DNA of 12,788 nt from an uncultured Collinsella sp. (GTDB lineage Bacteria; Actinomycetota; Coriobacteriia; Coriobacteriales; Coriobacteriaceae). Of the stretch, positions 1 through 7,868 are shown piece after piece; the first letter of the stretch is position 1; each line of letters opens with the position of its first letter. The position numbers and the translations under genes were made by a program. The stretch covers positions 1-12,788 of the forward strand of contig CAKUGT010000033.1 in the NCBI GenBank assembly GCA_934654795.1. Reading direction: 5' to 3'. The notes below the pieces were generated by a model. That model saw nothing but the letters and a program-made list of their open reading frames with translations, was not told where the DNA came from and made no database searches.

Positions 1-1857
1 GTCGACTTTACCCTGTGCGACCAGGATGGCGAGCCCATCGAGGGCGACGAGGGTAAGATCACCGTCTTCACCACCCGCGCCGACACGCTCTTTGGCGTTT
101 CCTTCTTTGTCCTGGCTCCCGAGTACGCTCGTCTGCACGAGCTCGTCGAGGGTACGGAGTACGAGGAGGCCGTCACCAAGATCGTCGAGGACTCCAAGCA
201 TATCTCTGCCGTCGAGCGTGCCCAGGGCACCCTCGAGAAGCACGGTGCCTTCACGGGCCGCTATGTGGTAAACCCCGTCAACGGCGAGAAGGTCCCTGTG
301 TGGGTTGCCGACTACGTCGTGGCCGACTACGGTACCGGCGCCGTCATGGCTGTTCCCTGCGGCGACCAGCGCGACTTTGAGTTTGCCCGCAAGTACGACC
401 TGCCCATTGTGCCGATTATCCTGGACGATGACGATCGCGCTGCCGTCGAGGCCAGCGGCGAGACCATCGATACCTTCCATGCCGAGACCGTCGACTGGGA
501 TTGCGCTCATGCTGCCGAGGGCACGCTCGTCCAGTCCGGCAAGTACACCGGCATGCGCGGTGGCAAGCACTCCGAGGGCGAGGCTGCGATCGTGGCCGAC
601 CTCGAGGCCATGGGCTGCGGCCGTCGCAAGGTCGAGTTCCGTCTGCGCGATTGGCTCATCAGCCGCCAGCGTTATTGGGGCAACCCCATCCCGGCTATCC
701 ACTGCGAGCACTGCGGCATCGTGCCCGTGCCCGAGGATCAGCTGCCGGTGACGCTGCCCGAGAACCTGGACCTGGGCGCCGGCGAGACCCTCGCCGAGTG
801 CAAGGAGTTCTACGAGACCACCTGCCCCGTCTGCGGTCGTCCGGCCAAGCGCGAGACCGACACCATGGACACCTTTACCTGCTCCAGCTGGTATTACCTG
901 CGCTATACCGATCCGCACAACACCGAGCTGCCCTTCTCCCGTGAGGCCGCCGACCGTTGGATGCCCGTCGATAACTACATCGGCGGCATTGAGCACGCCA
1001 TTCTGCACCTGCTCTACAGCCGTTTCTTTACCAAGGCGCTGCGCGACCTGGGCCTGCTGAGCGTGGACGAGCCCTTCACCAACCTGCTGTGCCAGGGCAT
1101 GGTCAAGGACGAGAACGGCGACACCATGTCCAAGTCCAAGGGCAATGTGGTGCCCCCGAGCTCGGTCATCGAGCCCTACGGCGCCGACACCATGCGTTTG
1201 GCGATTCTGTTTATCGCCCCGCCCGAGAAGGACTTCGATTGGGACCCCAAGGCCGTCGAGGGCGCCAATCGCTTCATCAAGCGCGCTTGGCGTATCGTGT
1301 GGCAGCTCGTCCAGTCCGGCGACGCCAACGTGGCCTTCGACAAGTCCGTGCTCGACGAGGCCGCGCTCAAGCTCTATCGCGAGCGTCACCGCACCATCGC
1401 CAAGTGCACCGAGGACTACGACCGCGGTCAGTTCAACACTGCGATCTCGGCCGTCATGGAGCTCGTCAACGCAGCGAGTGCCTATCTCAACGCCACCGAG
1501 GGTGCCGCCCGCGACAAGGCGCTGTGCTACGGCGTGGCCAAGGACATCGTGAGCGTCTTAGCCCCCATCTGCCCGTTCTGGGCCGACGAGCTGTGGCACG
1601 AGGCGCTCGGCTGCGAGGGCAACGCCTACACCGCCGCCTGGCCCGAGTTTGACCTGGCCGAGTCCATCGAGGACACGGTGCAGATCGTCGTTCAGGTGCT
1701 CGGCAAGGTCCGTGGTCGTATCGATGTCGCCCGCGACGCCTCCAACGAGGAGATTCAGGCTGCCGCCGAGGCCGCCGTCGCTAAGTGGCTCGAGGGCAAG
1801 ACGGTCGTTAAGGCCATCTGCGTGCCCGGCAAGCTGGTCAACCTGGTGGTCAAGTAA
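1..1857 (+). CDS. leuS: Leucyl-tRNA synthetase, 3' part (5' end outside window)
   Basis: The frame is open from base 1 and stops at TAA 1855-1857, giving 618 codons. Bacterial LeuRS is usually about 800-860 residues, so roughly the first quarter, with the HIGH motif, lies upstream. The enzyme charges tRNA-Leu with leucine in the cytoplasm. Visible in order: the threonine-rich editing motif TTRADTLFG (codons 24-32), the editing-pocket segment [15 protein letters not shown] near codon 120, SRQRYWG near codon 221, a zinc-type pair CxxC (codons 235 and 238) and CxxC (275 and 278), DTMDTF, and the catalytic MSKSKGN loop at 1126-1146. The anticodon-binding region follows, with a C-terminal domain ending GKLVNLVVK. 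The editing segment reads CGDQRD where the familiar form is AHDxRD or GHDQRD; both aspartates are kept. The gene is followed by a strong terminator, so it is probably the last gene of its transcript. Confidence 0.97.
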   Translation, partial: VDFTLCDQDGEPIEGDEGKITVFTTRADTLFGVSFFVLAPEYARLHELVEGTEYEEAVTKIVEDSKHISAVERAQGTLEKHGAFTGRYVVNPVNGEKVPVWVADYVVADYGTGAVMAVPCGDQRDFEFARKYDLPIVPIILDDDDRAAVEASGETIDTFHAETVDWDCAHAAEGTLVQSGKYTGMRGGKHSEGEAAIVADLEAMGCGRRKVEFRLRDWLISRQRYWGNPIPAIHCEHCGIVPVPEDQLPVTLPENLDLGAGETLAECKEFYETTCPVCGRPAKRETDTMDTFTCSSWYYLRYTDPHNTELPFSREAADRWMPVDNYIGGIEHAILHLLYSRFFTKALRDLGLLSVDEPFTNLLCQGMVKDENGDTMSKSKGNVVPPSSVIEPYGADTMRLAILFIAPPEKDFDWDPKAVEGANRFIKRAWRIVWQLVQSGDANVAFDKSVLDEAALKLYRERHRTIAKCTEDYDRGQFNTAISAVMELVNAASAYLNATEGAARDKALCYGVAKDIVSVLAPICPFWADELWHEALGCEGNAYTAAWPEFDLAESIEDTVQIVVQVLGKVRGRIDVARDASNEEIQAAAEAAVAKWLEGKTVVKAICVPGKLVNLVVK

Positions 1858-1881
1858 GCGCCACGCGCAAAGCTGACATGC

Positions 1882-1921
1882 AAAAGACGAGGGACGATCC
1901 GATTGGGTCGTCCCTCGTTTT
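1882..1921. terminator. Bidirectional intrinsic terminator between leuS and the lipoprotein gene
   Basis: Bases 1887-1900 pair with 1905-1918 to give a 14-bp stem with one G-T pair (1898/1907) and a GATT loop. AAAA precedes the stem (1882-1885) and TTTT follows it (1918-1921), so both strands read as a stem followed by a U-run. It lies 25-30 nt after the leuS stop and about 35 nt after the stop of the convergent lipoprotein gene, so it can serve both. A bidirectional role is inferred from the symmetry. Confidence 0.9.
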
Positions 1922-1956
1922 ATGTATCGGTTTGCCGCATAGCCTAGCCCTGCCTT

Positions 1957-2529
1957 TTACGGAATGTGCACCAGGTCCCTAAAGTAGACGCTGCCCGTTT
2001 GCTCCTCGAACATCCAGATGTTGAGGTAGATGTCGTTGAGGTCGTTGTTCACATCAAAGTTCGGGTCGTCGAAGGTGCCGACAAAGGTGAGCAGGGCCTG
2101 CGTTTCCTCGCCTGCGGCGACCGGCTGGCGCATGCGCACGTCGCGGACCACGCCGTTGACGTAGGCATAGGCGTCCACATCGCCAAACATCATGTCGACA
2201 CCGGTGTTGTTGGTCACCGTAAAGACCAGCACGGCGTCGCCGTAGCCATCGGTATCCTTGCCAACGCAGGTGACATGGACGTTCTCGTCCGCTTCAAGGT
2301 CGATGGGGAACTGTTCTTGGGGTTCGGGACCCAGGCCCTGGGGGTCGACGATGTCTTCGTTGATTTTGTCGAAGCTCTCCGATGGCGTCGTTTCCTCAAT
2401 GGCTTTGGTGCTGCCGGAATCCCGTTCGCGTGTTCCGGTTTCACCTTCCGTGTTGCCGCAGCCCGCGAGGGCAAGCGAGCATGCTGCGATGGCGAGTGCT
2501 GTCATGCAGAGGGTGCCGAGACGTTTCAT
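1957..2529 (-). CDS. Putative secreted lipoprotein of unknown function
   Basis: Encodes 190 residues. The N-terminus is a classical lipoprotein signal: MKR, a hydrophobic stretch, then the lipobox LAGC with the lipidated cysteine at residue 24. The mature protein should therefore be anchored to the outer face of the membrane. Residues 25 to about 70 are acidic and rich in Ser, Thr, Glu and Pro, a likely flexible linker. The rest contains VLVFTVTNNTG and ends in an acidic Asp/Asn-rich part. This pattern resembles small beta-sandwich extracellular domains of the DUF4352/DUF5067 type, but I cannot confirm a family. The ATG at 2527-2529 is backed by a strong Shine-Dalgarno AAGGAGG (complement of 2535-2541) with 5 nt spacing. 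No convincing promoter was found upstream on this strand. The gene stands alone, convergent with leuS and divergent from rimP; neither neighbour suggests a function. Confidence 0.85.
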   Translation of the reverse strand: MKRLGTLCMTALAIAACSLALAGCGNTEGETGTRERDSGSTKAIEETTPSESFDKINEDIVDPQGLGPEPQEQFPIDLEADENVHVTCVGKDTDGYGDAVLVFTVTNNTGVDMMFGDVDAYAYVNGVVRDVRMRQPVAAGEETQALLTFVGTFDDPNFDVNNDLNDIYLNIWMFEEQTGSVYFRDLVHIP

Positions 2530-2790
2530 GGGTGCCTCCTTGCTTAGAGGTTCTGGATGGGCTTGCCGTTGTTCGATCGGCTGGCTGGCTTTTTACAGAA
2601 TGCCCCTTAGCGCTAGTCTGAGTGATAGGGGCTCGGGAAGGAACGCCCTTGGGGCCCGAACGGGCCTGTGGATTGGGACGCATGGTTCGTTCTTGGACGC
2701 TTGGCCGCGCTCCGCACGGCGCTTCCGGTCCAATTGTCCTATTCTTGTGGAGAACCTGTGCGCACGCTGACCTGCGGGTTTGCGTTGTGC
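2530..2790. other. Divergent intergenic region without a gene
   Basis: No credible coding sequence was found; reading frames here have no supported start or recognisable protein. Weak inverted repeats are present: GCCCCT 2602-2607 with AGGGGC 2627-2632, whose loop contains the palindrome TAGCGCTA (2608-2615); GGCCCG 2653-2658 with CGGGCC 2661-2666; and TTGGAC/GTCCAA (2693-2698 and 2728-2733) around an inner GCCG/CGGC pair. None is followed by a T-run on the + strand. I saw no tRNA or known small RNA. The promoter of the lipoprotein gene must lie here, but no good -35/-10 pair was visible. Confidence 0.6.
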
Positions 2791-2819
2791 TTGCACGTTT
2801 GCGCAGGTATTGCTATAGT
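2791..2819 (+). promoter_or_regulatory. Sigma-70-type promoter of the rimP-nusA-infB operon
   Basis: The -35 element TTGCAC (2791-2796) and the -10 element TATAGT (2814-2819) are separated by exactly 17 bp. TG at 2811-2812 one base before the -10 makes it an extended -10. Transcription is expected to start near 2826. It is the best promoter match seen ahead of the long gene train. Short inverted and direct repeats overlap the -35 and spacer. Confidence 0.8.
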
Positions 2820-2844
2820 TTACTTGCAAATGAAGTTGTAATTG

Positions 2845-2877
2845 AAAGAAGTGGGGTTTCGGCCCCGCTTCTTTTTT
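2845..2877 (+). terminator. Leader terminator (putative attenuator) ahead of rimP
   Basis: AAAGAAGTGGGG (2845-2856) pairs with CCCCGCTTCTTT (2863-2874) in a 12-bp stem with one G-T pair (2852/2867) and a 6-nt loop TTTCGG. The T-run is 2872-2877. It lies between the promoter (-10 at 2814-2819) and the rimP ribosome binding site (2886-2890), so transcripts from that promoter must pass it to reach rimP. This makes it an attenuator candidate for the whole operon. I saw no strong antiterminator hairpin in the short leader; a factor-dependent mechanism, such as NusA-stimulated termination, is inferred. Confidence 0.85.
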
Positions 2878-2885
2878 GTATGGAT

Positions 2886-2890
2886 GGAGG
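2886..2890 (+). promoter_or_regulatory. Ribosome binding site deciding the rimP start
   Basis: GGAGG lies 7 nt before ATG 2898 and immediately overlaps codons that would be used if translation began at the in-frame ATG 2880. It is only 9 nt beyond the leader terminator T-run, so it favours the downstream start. Confidence 0.8.
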
Positions 2891-2897
2891 TGCCGCA

Positions 2898-3392
2898 ATG
2901 GTCAAGACCAAGACCGAGCAGGCGATCATCGACGCGCTCGAGGCCGTCGCTCCCCAGCACGATGTCGACATCGTCGACGTCGAGCTCGTGGGTGCCACCA
3001 AGGCCCCCTGCGTGCGCGTGCGTATCGAGGGTGCCGAGGGTCAGGGCCTGTCGCTCAACGACGTCACGGCCAACACCAAGTGGGTCGGCGACGTGATTGA
3101 GGAGCTCGATCCCATCTCTTCGAGCTATACGCTCGAGGTGTCGAGCCCGGGTATGGCGCGCCCGCTGCGTCGCCCGCGCGACTTTGCCCGCTTTGTGGGC
3201 GAGAACTGTGAGCTCACCTCCACCGCTACCGAGGGCCGTCGCAAGTACGCCGGCAAGATTGCCGCTGCGACCGAGACCGACGTGACCCTCGAGCTCGAGG
3301 ACGGCGAGTCCGTCACCCTCGATTTCTCTGATGTAAAAAAGTGCAAGTTGAAGCCCACCTACGACTTCAAGCCCGCGAAGGAAGGAAAGTAA
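2898..3392 (+). CDS. rimP: Ribosome maturation factor RimP
   Basis: A 164-residue cytoplasmic protein needed for maturation of the 30S ribosomal subunit. The N-terminal alpha/beta domain contains DVDIVDVELVG and ends in the family signature VSSPGMARPLRR (SSPG at residues 82-85), followed by RDFARFVGENC. The C-terminal Sm-like domain carries a beta-rich segment with KYAGKI and SVTLDFSDVKK. Length fits the family (about 150-170). The ATG at 2898 is chosen because GGAGG (2886-2890) precedes it at 7 nt. An in-frame ATG at 2880 would add six residues (MDGGAA), but it lies just after the terminator T-run and has no Shine-Dalgarno. It is the first gene of the operon and ends 1 nt before nusA, a very common pairing. 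Confidence 0.95.
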   Translation: MVKTKTEQAIIDALEAVAPQHDVDIVDVELVGATKAPCVRVRIEGAEGQGLSLNDVTANTKWVGDVIEELDPISSSYTLEVSSPGMARPLRRPRDFARFVGENCELTSTATEGRRKYAGKIAAATETDVTLELEDGESVTLDFSDVKKCKLKPTYDFKPAKEGK

Positions 3393-3393
3393 G

Positions 3394-4641
3394 ATGGCAG
3401 CATCCGACATGATGTCCGCCCTGATGGAGCTTTGCCAGGAGAAGCACATCGACCAGCTCTACCTGATCGACCGCCTGGAGCAGTCGCTCGCCAAGAGCTA
3501 TGCCGAGATCCTGCATCTTGAGTGGGGCGCCAAGGTGACCATCGACCGCACCACCGGCAAGATCTACGTCTACCGCCTGGAGCCGATCGACGATTCCATG
3601 GACGAGGAGGGCAACTTCACCGAGTTCGAGGAGATCGACGTCACCCCCAAGAACACGAGCCGTATTGCCGCCCAGCACGCCAAGGCCGAGATCAACGCCA
3701 TCGTGCGTAACTCCGCCCGCGAGCAGATTTACGAGGAGTTCTCCGGCCGTATCGGTGACCTCATCAGCGGTACCGTGCTGCAGTCCACGCCCGACTTCAC
3801 GATCGTCAAGATCCGCGAGGGCGTCGAGGCCGAGCTGCCTCACTTCGACCAGCGCCGTTACGAGAACGAGCGCAACGAGCGTCCGATGGGCGAGCGCTAC
3901 CTGCACAACCAGCATATCAAGGCCGTGATCATCGACGTACGCGACCCCAACTCCAACCTGCAGCCGGTTCGCGGCGAGCACAGCCGTCCGCCGATTGTCA
4001 TCTCCCGTACCCACCCCGAGCTCATGCGCCGTCTGTTTGAGCAGGAGGTGCCCGAGATCTACGAGGGCACCGTCCAGATCAAGTCGATCGCCCGCGAGCC
4101 CGGCCAGCGCTCCAAGGTCGCCGTCCATTCGCTCGACGACCGCCTGGATCCCGTGGGCGCCTGCGTCGGCCCCAAGGGCAGCCGCGTGCGCGCCGTCGTG
4201 GGCGAGCTCCGTGGCGAGCGCGTCGACGTCATCCTGTGGGATGCCGATCCGGCCGTCTATGTTGCCAATGCCCTGTCGCCCGCCAAGGTCACTCGCGTCC
4301 TCATCGACGAGGAGAAGGCCTACGCCGGCGTCATCGTGCCCGACGACCAGCTGTCCCTGGCCATTGGCAAGGAGGGCCAGAACGCCCGCCTCGCCGCGCG
4401 CCTGACCGGCTGGCACATCGACATCAAGTCCGAGACCCTTGCCGCCGACATCCTCAAGAACGTTCCCGTTCACGAGGAGCCCGCCGCCGACCTGATCGGT
4501 GACGAGGAGGACGAGGACGTCCGTCGTTGCGAGTACGTGTCCGAGGACGGCATCCAGTGCCGTAACCAGGCCCGTCCCGGCTCCCGTTTCTGCGGTGTCC
4601 ACGACACCGACGCCTTCGATGATGCGGAGGACCTGATCTAG
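3394..4641 (+). CDS. nusA: Transcription termination/antitermination factor NusA with a C-terminal CCCH extension
   Basis: A 415-residue RNA polymerase-associated factor that modulates pausing, termination and antitermination. Domains: N-terminal RNAP-binding domain (about 1-115); S1 domain from GDLISGTVL (about 121-190); KH1 with its GPKG loop at residues 259-262; KH2 with GKEGQN at 325-330 and [13 protein letters not shown]. After KH2 comes an acidic stretch, then an extension with C379, C389, C400 and H403 (C-X9-C-X10-C-X2-H), ending in an acidic tail. The spacing and G-S-R-F-C-x-x-H pattern resemble small zinc-finger modules; zinc binding is inferred. Gram-positive NusA without extra domains is usually about 350-370 residues. 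The start lies 1 nt after the rimP stop with AAGGAA at 3382-3387, so translation is probably coupled. No ylxR or ylxQ follows; infB is next. Confidence 0.96.
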   Translation: MAASDMMSALMELCQEKHIDQLYLIDRLEQSLAKSYAEILHLEWGAKVTIDRTTGKIYVYRLEPIDDSMDEEGNFTEFEEIDVTPKNTSRIAAQHAKAEINAIVRNSAREQIYEEFSGRIGDLISGTVLQSTPDFTIVKIREGVEAELPHFDQRRYENERNERPMGERYLHNQHIKAVIIDVRDPNSNLQPVRGEHSRPPIVISRTHPELMRRLFEQEVPEIYEGTVQIKSIAREPGQRSKVAVHSLDDRLDPVGACVGPKGSRVRAVVGELRGERVDVILWDADPAVYVANALSPAKVTRVLIDEEKAYAGVIVPDDQLSLAIGKEGQNARLAARLTGWHIDIKSETLAADILKNVPVHEEPAADLIGDEEDEDVRRCEYVSEDGIQCRNQARPGSRFCGVHDTDAFDDAEDLI

Positions 4642-4650
4642 CGCGCGGTC

Positions 4651-4670
4651 GCGCCGGGCAGGTCCGGCGC
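4651..4670 (+). other. GC-only hairpin in the nusA-infB spacer
   Basis: GCGCCGG (4651-4657) pairs perfectly with CCGGCGC (4664-4670), and a G-T pair (4658/4663) can close a CAGG loop. No T-run follows, so it is not an intrinsic terminator. It begins 10 nt after the nusA stop. A weaker alternative hairpin, GCGC 4643-4646 with GCGC 4651-4654, would compete for its 5' arm. A role in mRNA processing, stability or pausing is only a guess. Confidence 0.6.
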
Positions 4671-4695
4671 ATCTCCCACGCTCGTTCAGTCTCTA

Positions 4696-4710
4696 GGCAC
4701 CCAAGGTGCC
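4696..4710 (+). other. Hairpin just upstream of the infB ribosome binding site
   Basis: GGCACC (4696-4701) and GGTGCC (4705-4710) form a perfect 6-bp stem with a CAA loop. It ends 9 nt before the infB Shine-Dalgarno AGGTGA (4720-4725). No T-run follows. It may shape translation initiation of infB or form an RNA or protein binding site; the function is unknown. Confidence 0.55.
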
Positions 4711-4731
4711 AGAAAGGGTAGGTGAAGTCAT

Positions 4732-7446
4732 ATGGCAAAAGTCCGTGTGTCCACCCTGGCCAAAGAGTTCGGCATGACCTCCAAGGAACTGATGGGTCAT
4801 CTCGCCGATATGAAGATTCCCGCTAAGTCCGCTTCCTCCGCCCTGGAGGACGCTTACGTCGCCATGGTCCGCAAGCAGCTCGCCTCGGTGATCGAGGCCC
4901 GCGCCCAGGAAGTCGAGGCCGCCAAGCAGGCCGAGGAGCAGGCCGCTGCCGCCGAGGAAGCCGCACGTGCCGCTGAGGCCGAGCGTGAGCGCATCGCCGC
5001 CGAGAAGGCTCGCGAGGAGGAGCGCCGCCAGTTCGCCGCCGCCCAGGCTGCCGAGGAGGCAGCCCGCGCCGAGGCTGAGGCCAAGAAGAAGGCCGAGCAG
5101 GAGCGCCTTGCCCGCGAGAAGGAGGAGGCTGCCCGCGAGGCCCAGCGCCGCGCCGTTCCCGCTTCCGATTCCGGTTCGCGCTTCCGTTCGCTGCTCGACC
5201 AGATCGCCGCGCAGGAGACCGTGCTCAAGGAGAAGAAGGACGCCGAGGACAAGGCCAAGGCCGAGCGCGCTGCCGAGCGCGGTAACCGTCGTGGCGGCAA
5301 TAATGACCGTCGCGGCGGCCGTCGCAACGATCGCAACGCCTCCGACAACAACTCCGAGCGCAACGCCTCCGAGAGCCGTCCGCACAGCCATCGCACCAAT
5401 GCCAGCAACAACGTCGCTGCCGGCATGGACTTCCCCAACCCCGACAAGCAGGGCAAGGGCAAGAAGCGCAAGGGCGGTCACAACAACGAAGAGGACCACT
5501 ACAGCCGCATGGCCCGCGAGGCCGAGGAGTACAGCCGCGAGAAGGTGCTCGAGGAGGCTCGTGCCGCCGTCGAGGAGGCCTCTCGCGAGTCCACCGGTCG
5601 CCGCAAGAAGCGCAAGGAGAAGCGCGAGCGCGAGGCTGCAAAGGCTCAGGAGGAGCGCAAGATTGAGGAGGCGCTGGCCCAGGGCGTGAACCCCGAGGAC
5701 CTCGACGCCATCAAGGTCTCCCAGGGCGTTACCGTCCAGGAGCTCGCCGAGGCGCTCGACGTTCCGGCCAACGACATCATCAAGCGCCTGTTCCTGCTAG
5801 GCACGCCGCTTACCATGACGCAGTCCATGTCCGACGACCTCGTCGAGCTCGTTGCCGACGACCTGGGCCGCCAGATCAAGATCATCACCCCCGAGGAGGA
5901 GAACACCTTCTCGTTCTATGACGATCCCGCCGACCTTAAGCCCCGCGCCCCGGTCGTCACCGTCATGGGCCACGTCGACCACGGCAAGACGAGCCTCCTC
6001 GACGCCATCCGTCACACCGGCGTCGCTGCCGGCGAGGCGGGCGGCATTACGCAGGCCATCGGCGCTTCGCAGGTCATGATCAACGACCGCAAGATCACCT
6101 TCATCGATACCCCCGGCCACGCCACCTTTACGGCCATGCGTGCCCGTGGCGCCAAGGTGACCGACATCGTCATCCTGATCGTGGCCGCCGACGACGGCGT
6201 CATGCCCCAGACCATCGAGTCGATCAACCACGCCAAGGCCGCCGGCGTTCCCATCGTCGTCGCCGTCAACAAGATCGATAAGCCGGGCGCCAACCCCGAC
6301 CGCGTGCGCCAGGAGCTCACCGAGTACGGCATCATCCCCGAGGAGTGGGGCGGACAGAACATGTTCGTCAACATCTCGGCCAAGCAGAAGATCGGTATCG
6401 ACGACCTTCTGGAGACCGTGCTGCTCCAGGCTGACGTGCTCGAGCTTAAGGCCAACCCGGACACCTTTGCCTCCGGCAACGTCCTCGAGGCTAAGCTCGA
6501 CAAGGGCCGCGGCTCGGTCGCTACCGTGCTCGTGACCCGCGGTACCCTGCACGTGGGCGACACGCTGGTCGCTGGCCTCACCTATGGCCGCGTCCGCGCC
6601 ATGCTCGACCCCAAGGGCAACGCCGTCACCGAGGCCGGTCCTTCCGACGCCGTCGAGATCTTGGGCCTGCAGTCCGTCCCTAACGCCGGCGACGAGTTCC
6701 GCGTGTTCGAGGACGAGCGCGAGGCTCGCGCCCTGGCCGACGAGCGTTCGCTCAAGGCCCGTATCGAGGAGCAGAGCCGCGTGAAGCACGTGACGCTCGA
6801 GAACCTCTTCGAGACCATCGCCGACGCCGAGGTCAAGGAGCTCAACCTGATCATCAAGGCCGACGTCCAGGGCTCCATCGAGGCCCTTCAGGACTCGCTC
6901 GACAAGATGGATCAGTCCGAGGTCCGCATCAACACGATCCACTCCGCAGTCGGCGCCATCAACGAGACCGACGTCGTCCTGGCCGACGCCTCCAACGCCA
7001 TCATCATCGGCTTTGGCGTCCGTCCCGACGGTAAGGCCCGCTCCGCCGCCGAGCGCGAGGGCGTCGAGATCCGTTGCTACGACGTCATCTACAAGTGCCT
7101 CGAGGAGCTGGACGCTGCCCGTATCGGCATGCTCAAGCCCACCGAGGTCGAGGTCTCCACGGGTACCGCGACCGTTCTGGACACCTTCAAGGTGCCCAAA
7201 GTCGGTATCGCCGCCGGTGTCCGCGTCGAAGAGGGCGAGATCGCCGCGACCGATTCCGTGCGCCTGGTGCGCGACGGCATCGTGGTCTTCAACGGCAAGA
7301 TCGCCTCGATGCGCCACTACAAGGACGAGGCCAAGAGCCTCAAGAGCGGCTCCGAGGGCGGCATTGGCCTGGAGAACTTCCAGGACATCAAGCCCGGTGA
7401 CCAGATCGAGGGTTACCGCATCGACCAGGTTGCCCGTACCGAGTAG
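4732..7446 (+). CDS. infB: Translation initiation factor IF-2
   Basis: A 904-residue GTPase that brings fMet-tRNA to the 30S subunit and promotes 50S joining. Order: IF2_N domain (1-50); Ala/Glu/Arg-rich coiled coil (about 52-180); an Arg/Gly/Asn-rich disordered stretch (184-220); a Lys-rich and second charged helix (to about 318); a second IF2_N domain (about 330-385); then the GTPase domain with G1 GHVDHGKT (413-420), GGITQ, DTPGH (459-463), NKID (513-516) and SAK (549-551). Domains II, III and the C-terminal fMet-tRNA-binding domain follow. In that last domain the two cysteines known from Bacillus IF2 are replaced by V830 and G876. The start has AGGTGA (4720-4725) at 6 nt spacing. Length is close to E. 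coli IF2 (890). It is separated from nusA by a 90-nt spacer with two hairpins. Confidence 0.97.
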   Translation: MAKVRVSTLAKEFGMTSKELMGHLADMKIPAKSASSALEDAYVAMVRKQLASVIEARAQEVEAAKQAEEQAAAAEEAARAAEAERERIAAEKAREEERRQFAAAQAAEEAARAEAEAKKKAEQERLAREKEEAAREAQRRAVPASDSGSRFRSLLDQIAAQETVLKEKKDAEDKAKAERAAERGNRRGGNNDRRGGRRNDRNASDNNSERNASESRPHSHRTNASNNVAAGMDFPNPDKQGKGKKRKGGHNNEEDHYSRMAREAEEYSREKVLEEARAAVEEASRESTGRRKKRKEKREREAAKAQEERKIEEALAQGVNPEDLDAIKVSQGVTVQELAEALDVPANDIIKRLFLLGTPLTMTQSMSDDLVELVADDLGRQIKIITPEEENTFSFYDDPADLKPRAPVVTVMGHVDHGKTSLLDAIRHTGVAAGEAGGITQAIGASQVMINDRKITFIDTPGHATFTAMRARGAKVTDIVILIVAADDGVMPQTIESINHAKAAGVPIVVAVNKIDKPGANPDRVRQELTEYGIIPEEWGGQNMFVNISAKQKIGIDDLLETVLLQADVLELKANPDTFASGNVLEAKLDKGRGSVATVLVTRGTLHVGDTLVAGLTYGRVRAMLDPKGNAVTEAGPSDAVEILGLQSVPNAGDEFRVFEDEREARALADERSLKARIEEQSRVKHVTLENLFETIADAEVKELNLIIKADVQGSIEALQDSLDKMDQSEVRINTIHSAVGAINETDVVLADASNAIIIGFGVRPDGKARSAAEREGVEIRCYDVIYKCLEELDAARIGMLKPTEVEVSTGTATVLDTFKVPKVGIAAGVRVEEGEIAATDSVRLVRDGIVVFNGKIASMRHYKDEAKSLKSGSEGGIGLENFQDIKPGDQIEGYRIDQVARTE

Positions 7447-7457
7447 GGGGTAGCGCT

Positions 7458-7868
7458 ATGAAGCAAACGCAGGCAACCCGCCGTCTGGGCGAGCAGCTTC
7501 GCGAGAAGCTTGGTTATATCCTGCTCTTTGAGGTTTCCGATCCGCGTCTCGACCTGGTTACTTTGACCGCGGTCGAGGTCGCGGTGGACCGTTCGTTCGC
7601 GCGCGTGTTCGTGTCGTGCGATGCGAGCCGCTACGACGAGGTCATGGAGGCGCTCGCCAGCGCCAAGGGCCGCATTCGCAGCCTGTTGGCCCGCTCGCTC
7701 GATTGGCGTGTCACGCCCGAGCTCGATTTTCGCATCGATCGCTCGACCGATGAGGCCGAGCGCATCACGCGTGCGCTGGAAAACGTTCCCGCCACGCTGG
7801 CGATCGAAAAGGACGAGGACGGCTATCCGATAGCGGATGCCGCCCAGGAGGCAGCTTTAGATGACTAA
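7458..7868 (+). CDS. rbfA: 30S ribosome-binding factor RbfA
   Basis: A 136-residue KH-type protein that binds the 30S subunit during late 16S rRNA maturation. Typical features: N-terminal RRLGEQLREKLGYIL helix, the conserved SDPRL (residues 27-31), the strand pair VTLTAVEVAVDRSFARVFVS, and the C-terminal TPELDFRID followed by a helix with TRALE. The last 20 residues are acidic and variable. The ATG lies 11 nt after the infB stop with a G-rich Shine-Dalgarno (AGGGGG region 7445-7450). Its last 8 nt overlap the DHH gene, so translation of the two is probably coupled. infB-rbfA adjacency is widely conserved. Confidence 0.94.
   Translation: MKQTQATRRLGEQLREKLGYILLFEVSDPRLDLVTLTAVEVAVDRSFARVFVSCDASRYDEVMEALASAKGRIRSLLARSLDWRVTPELDFRIDRSTDEAERITRALENVPATLAIEKDEDGYPIADAAQEAALDD

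Noticed and set aside
2571..2595. GGCT tandem triplet followed by a T-run, considered as a + strand terminator
   Set aside because: The possible stem is only four pairs (GCCG/CGGC), and no + strand gene lies upstream within reach to need it.
2602..2733. Weak hairpins in the divergent region considered as a small RNA or tRNA
   Set aside because: Stems are short, loops are large or imperfect, no T-run follows, and no cloverleaf or known RNA signature was found.
2830..2841. Three-codon reading frame (Met-Lys-Leu-stop) in the rimP leader, possible leader peptide
   Set aside because: It would start only about 4 nt after the expected transcription start, has no ribosome binding site, and shows no run of regulatory codons; probably chance.
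2622..2897. Upstream in-frame extension of rimP by about 92 codons
   Set aside because: It would run through the promoter and the intrinsic terminator, has no family similarity, and the ATG at 2898 has a proper ribosome binding site.
3367..4602. Open frame of 411 codons on the - strand opposite nusA
   Set aside because: Same composition artefact, lying opposite the conserved S1 and KH domains of NusA.
5797..7317. Long open frame of 506 codons on the - strand opposite infB
   Set aside because: It is antisense to the conserved GTPase domain of IF2. The product is a Val/Gly/Asp/His repeat-like composition typical of reverse-frame translation.
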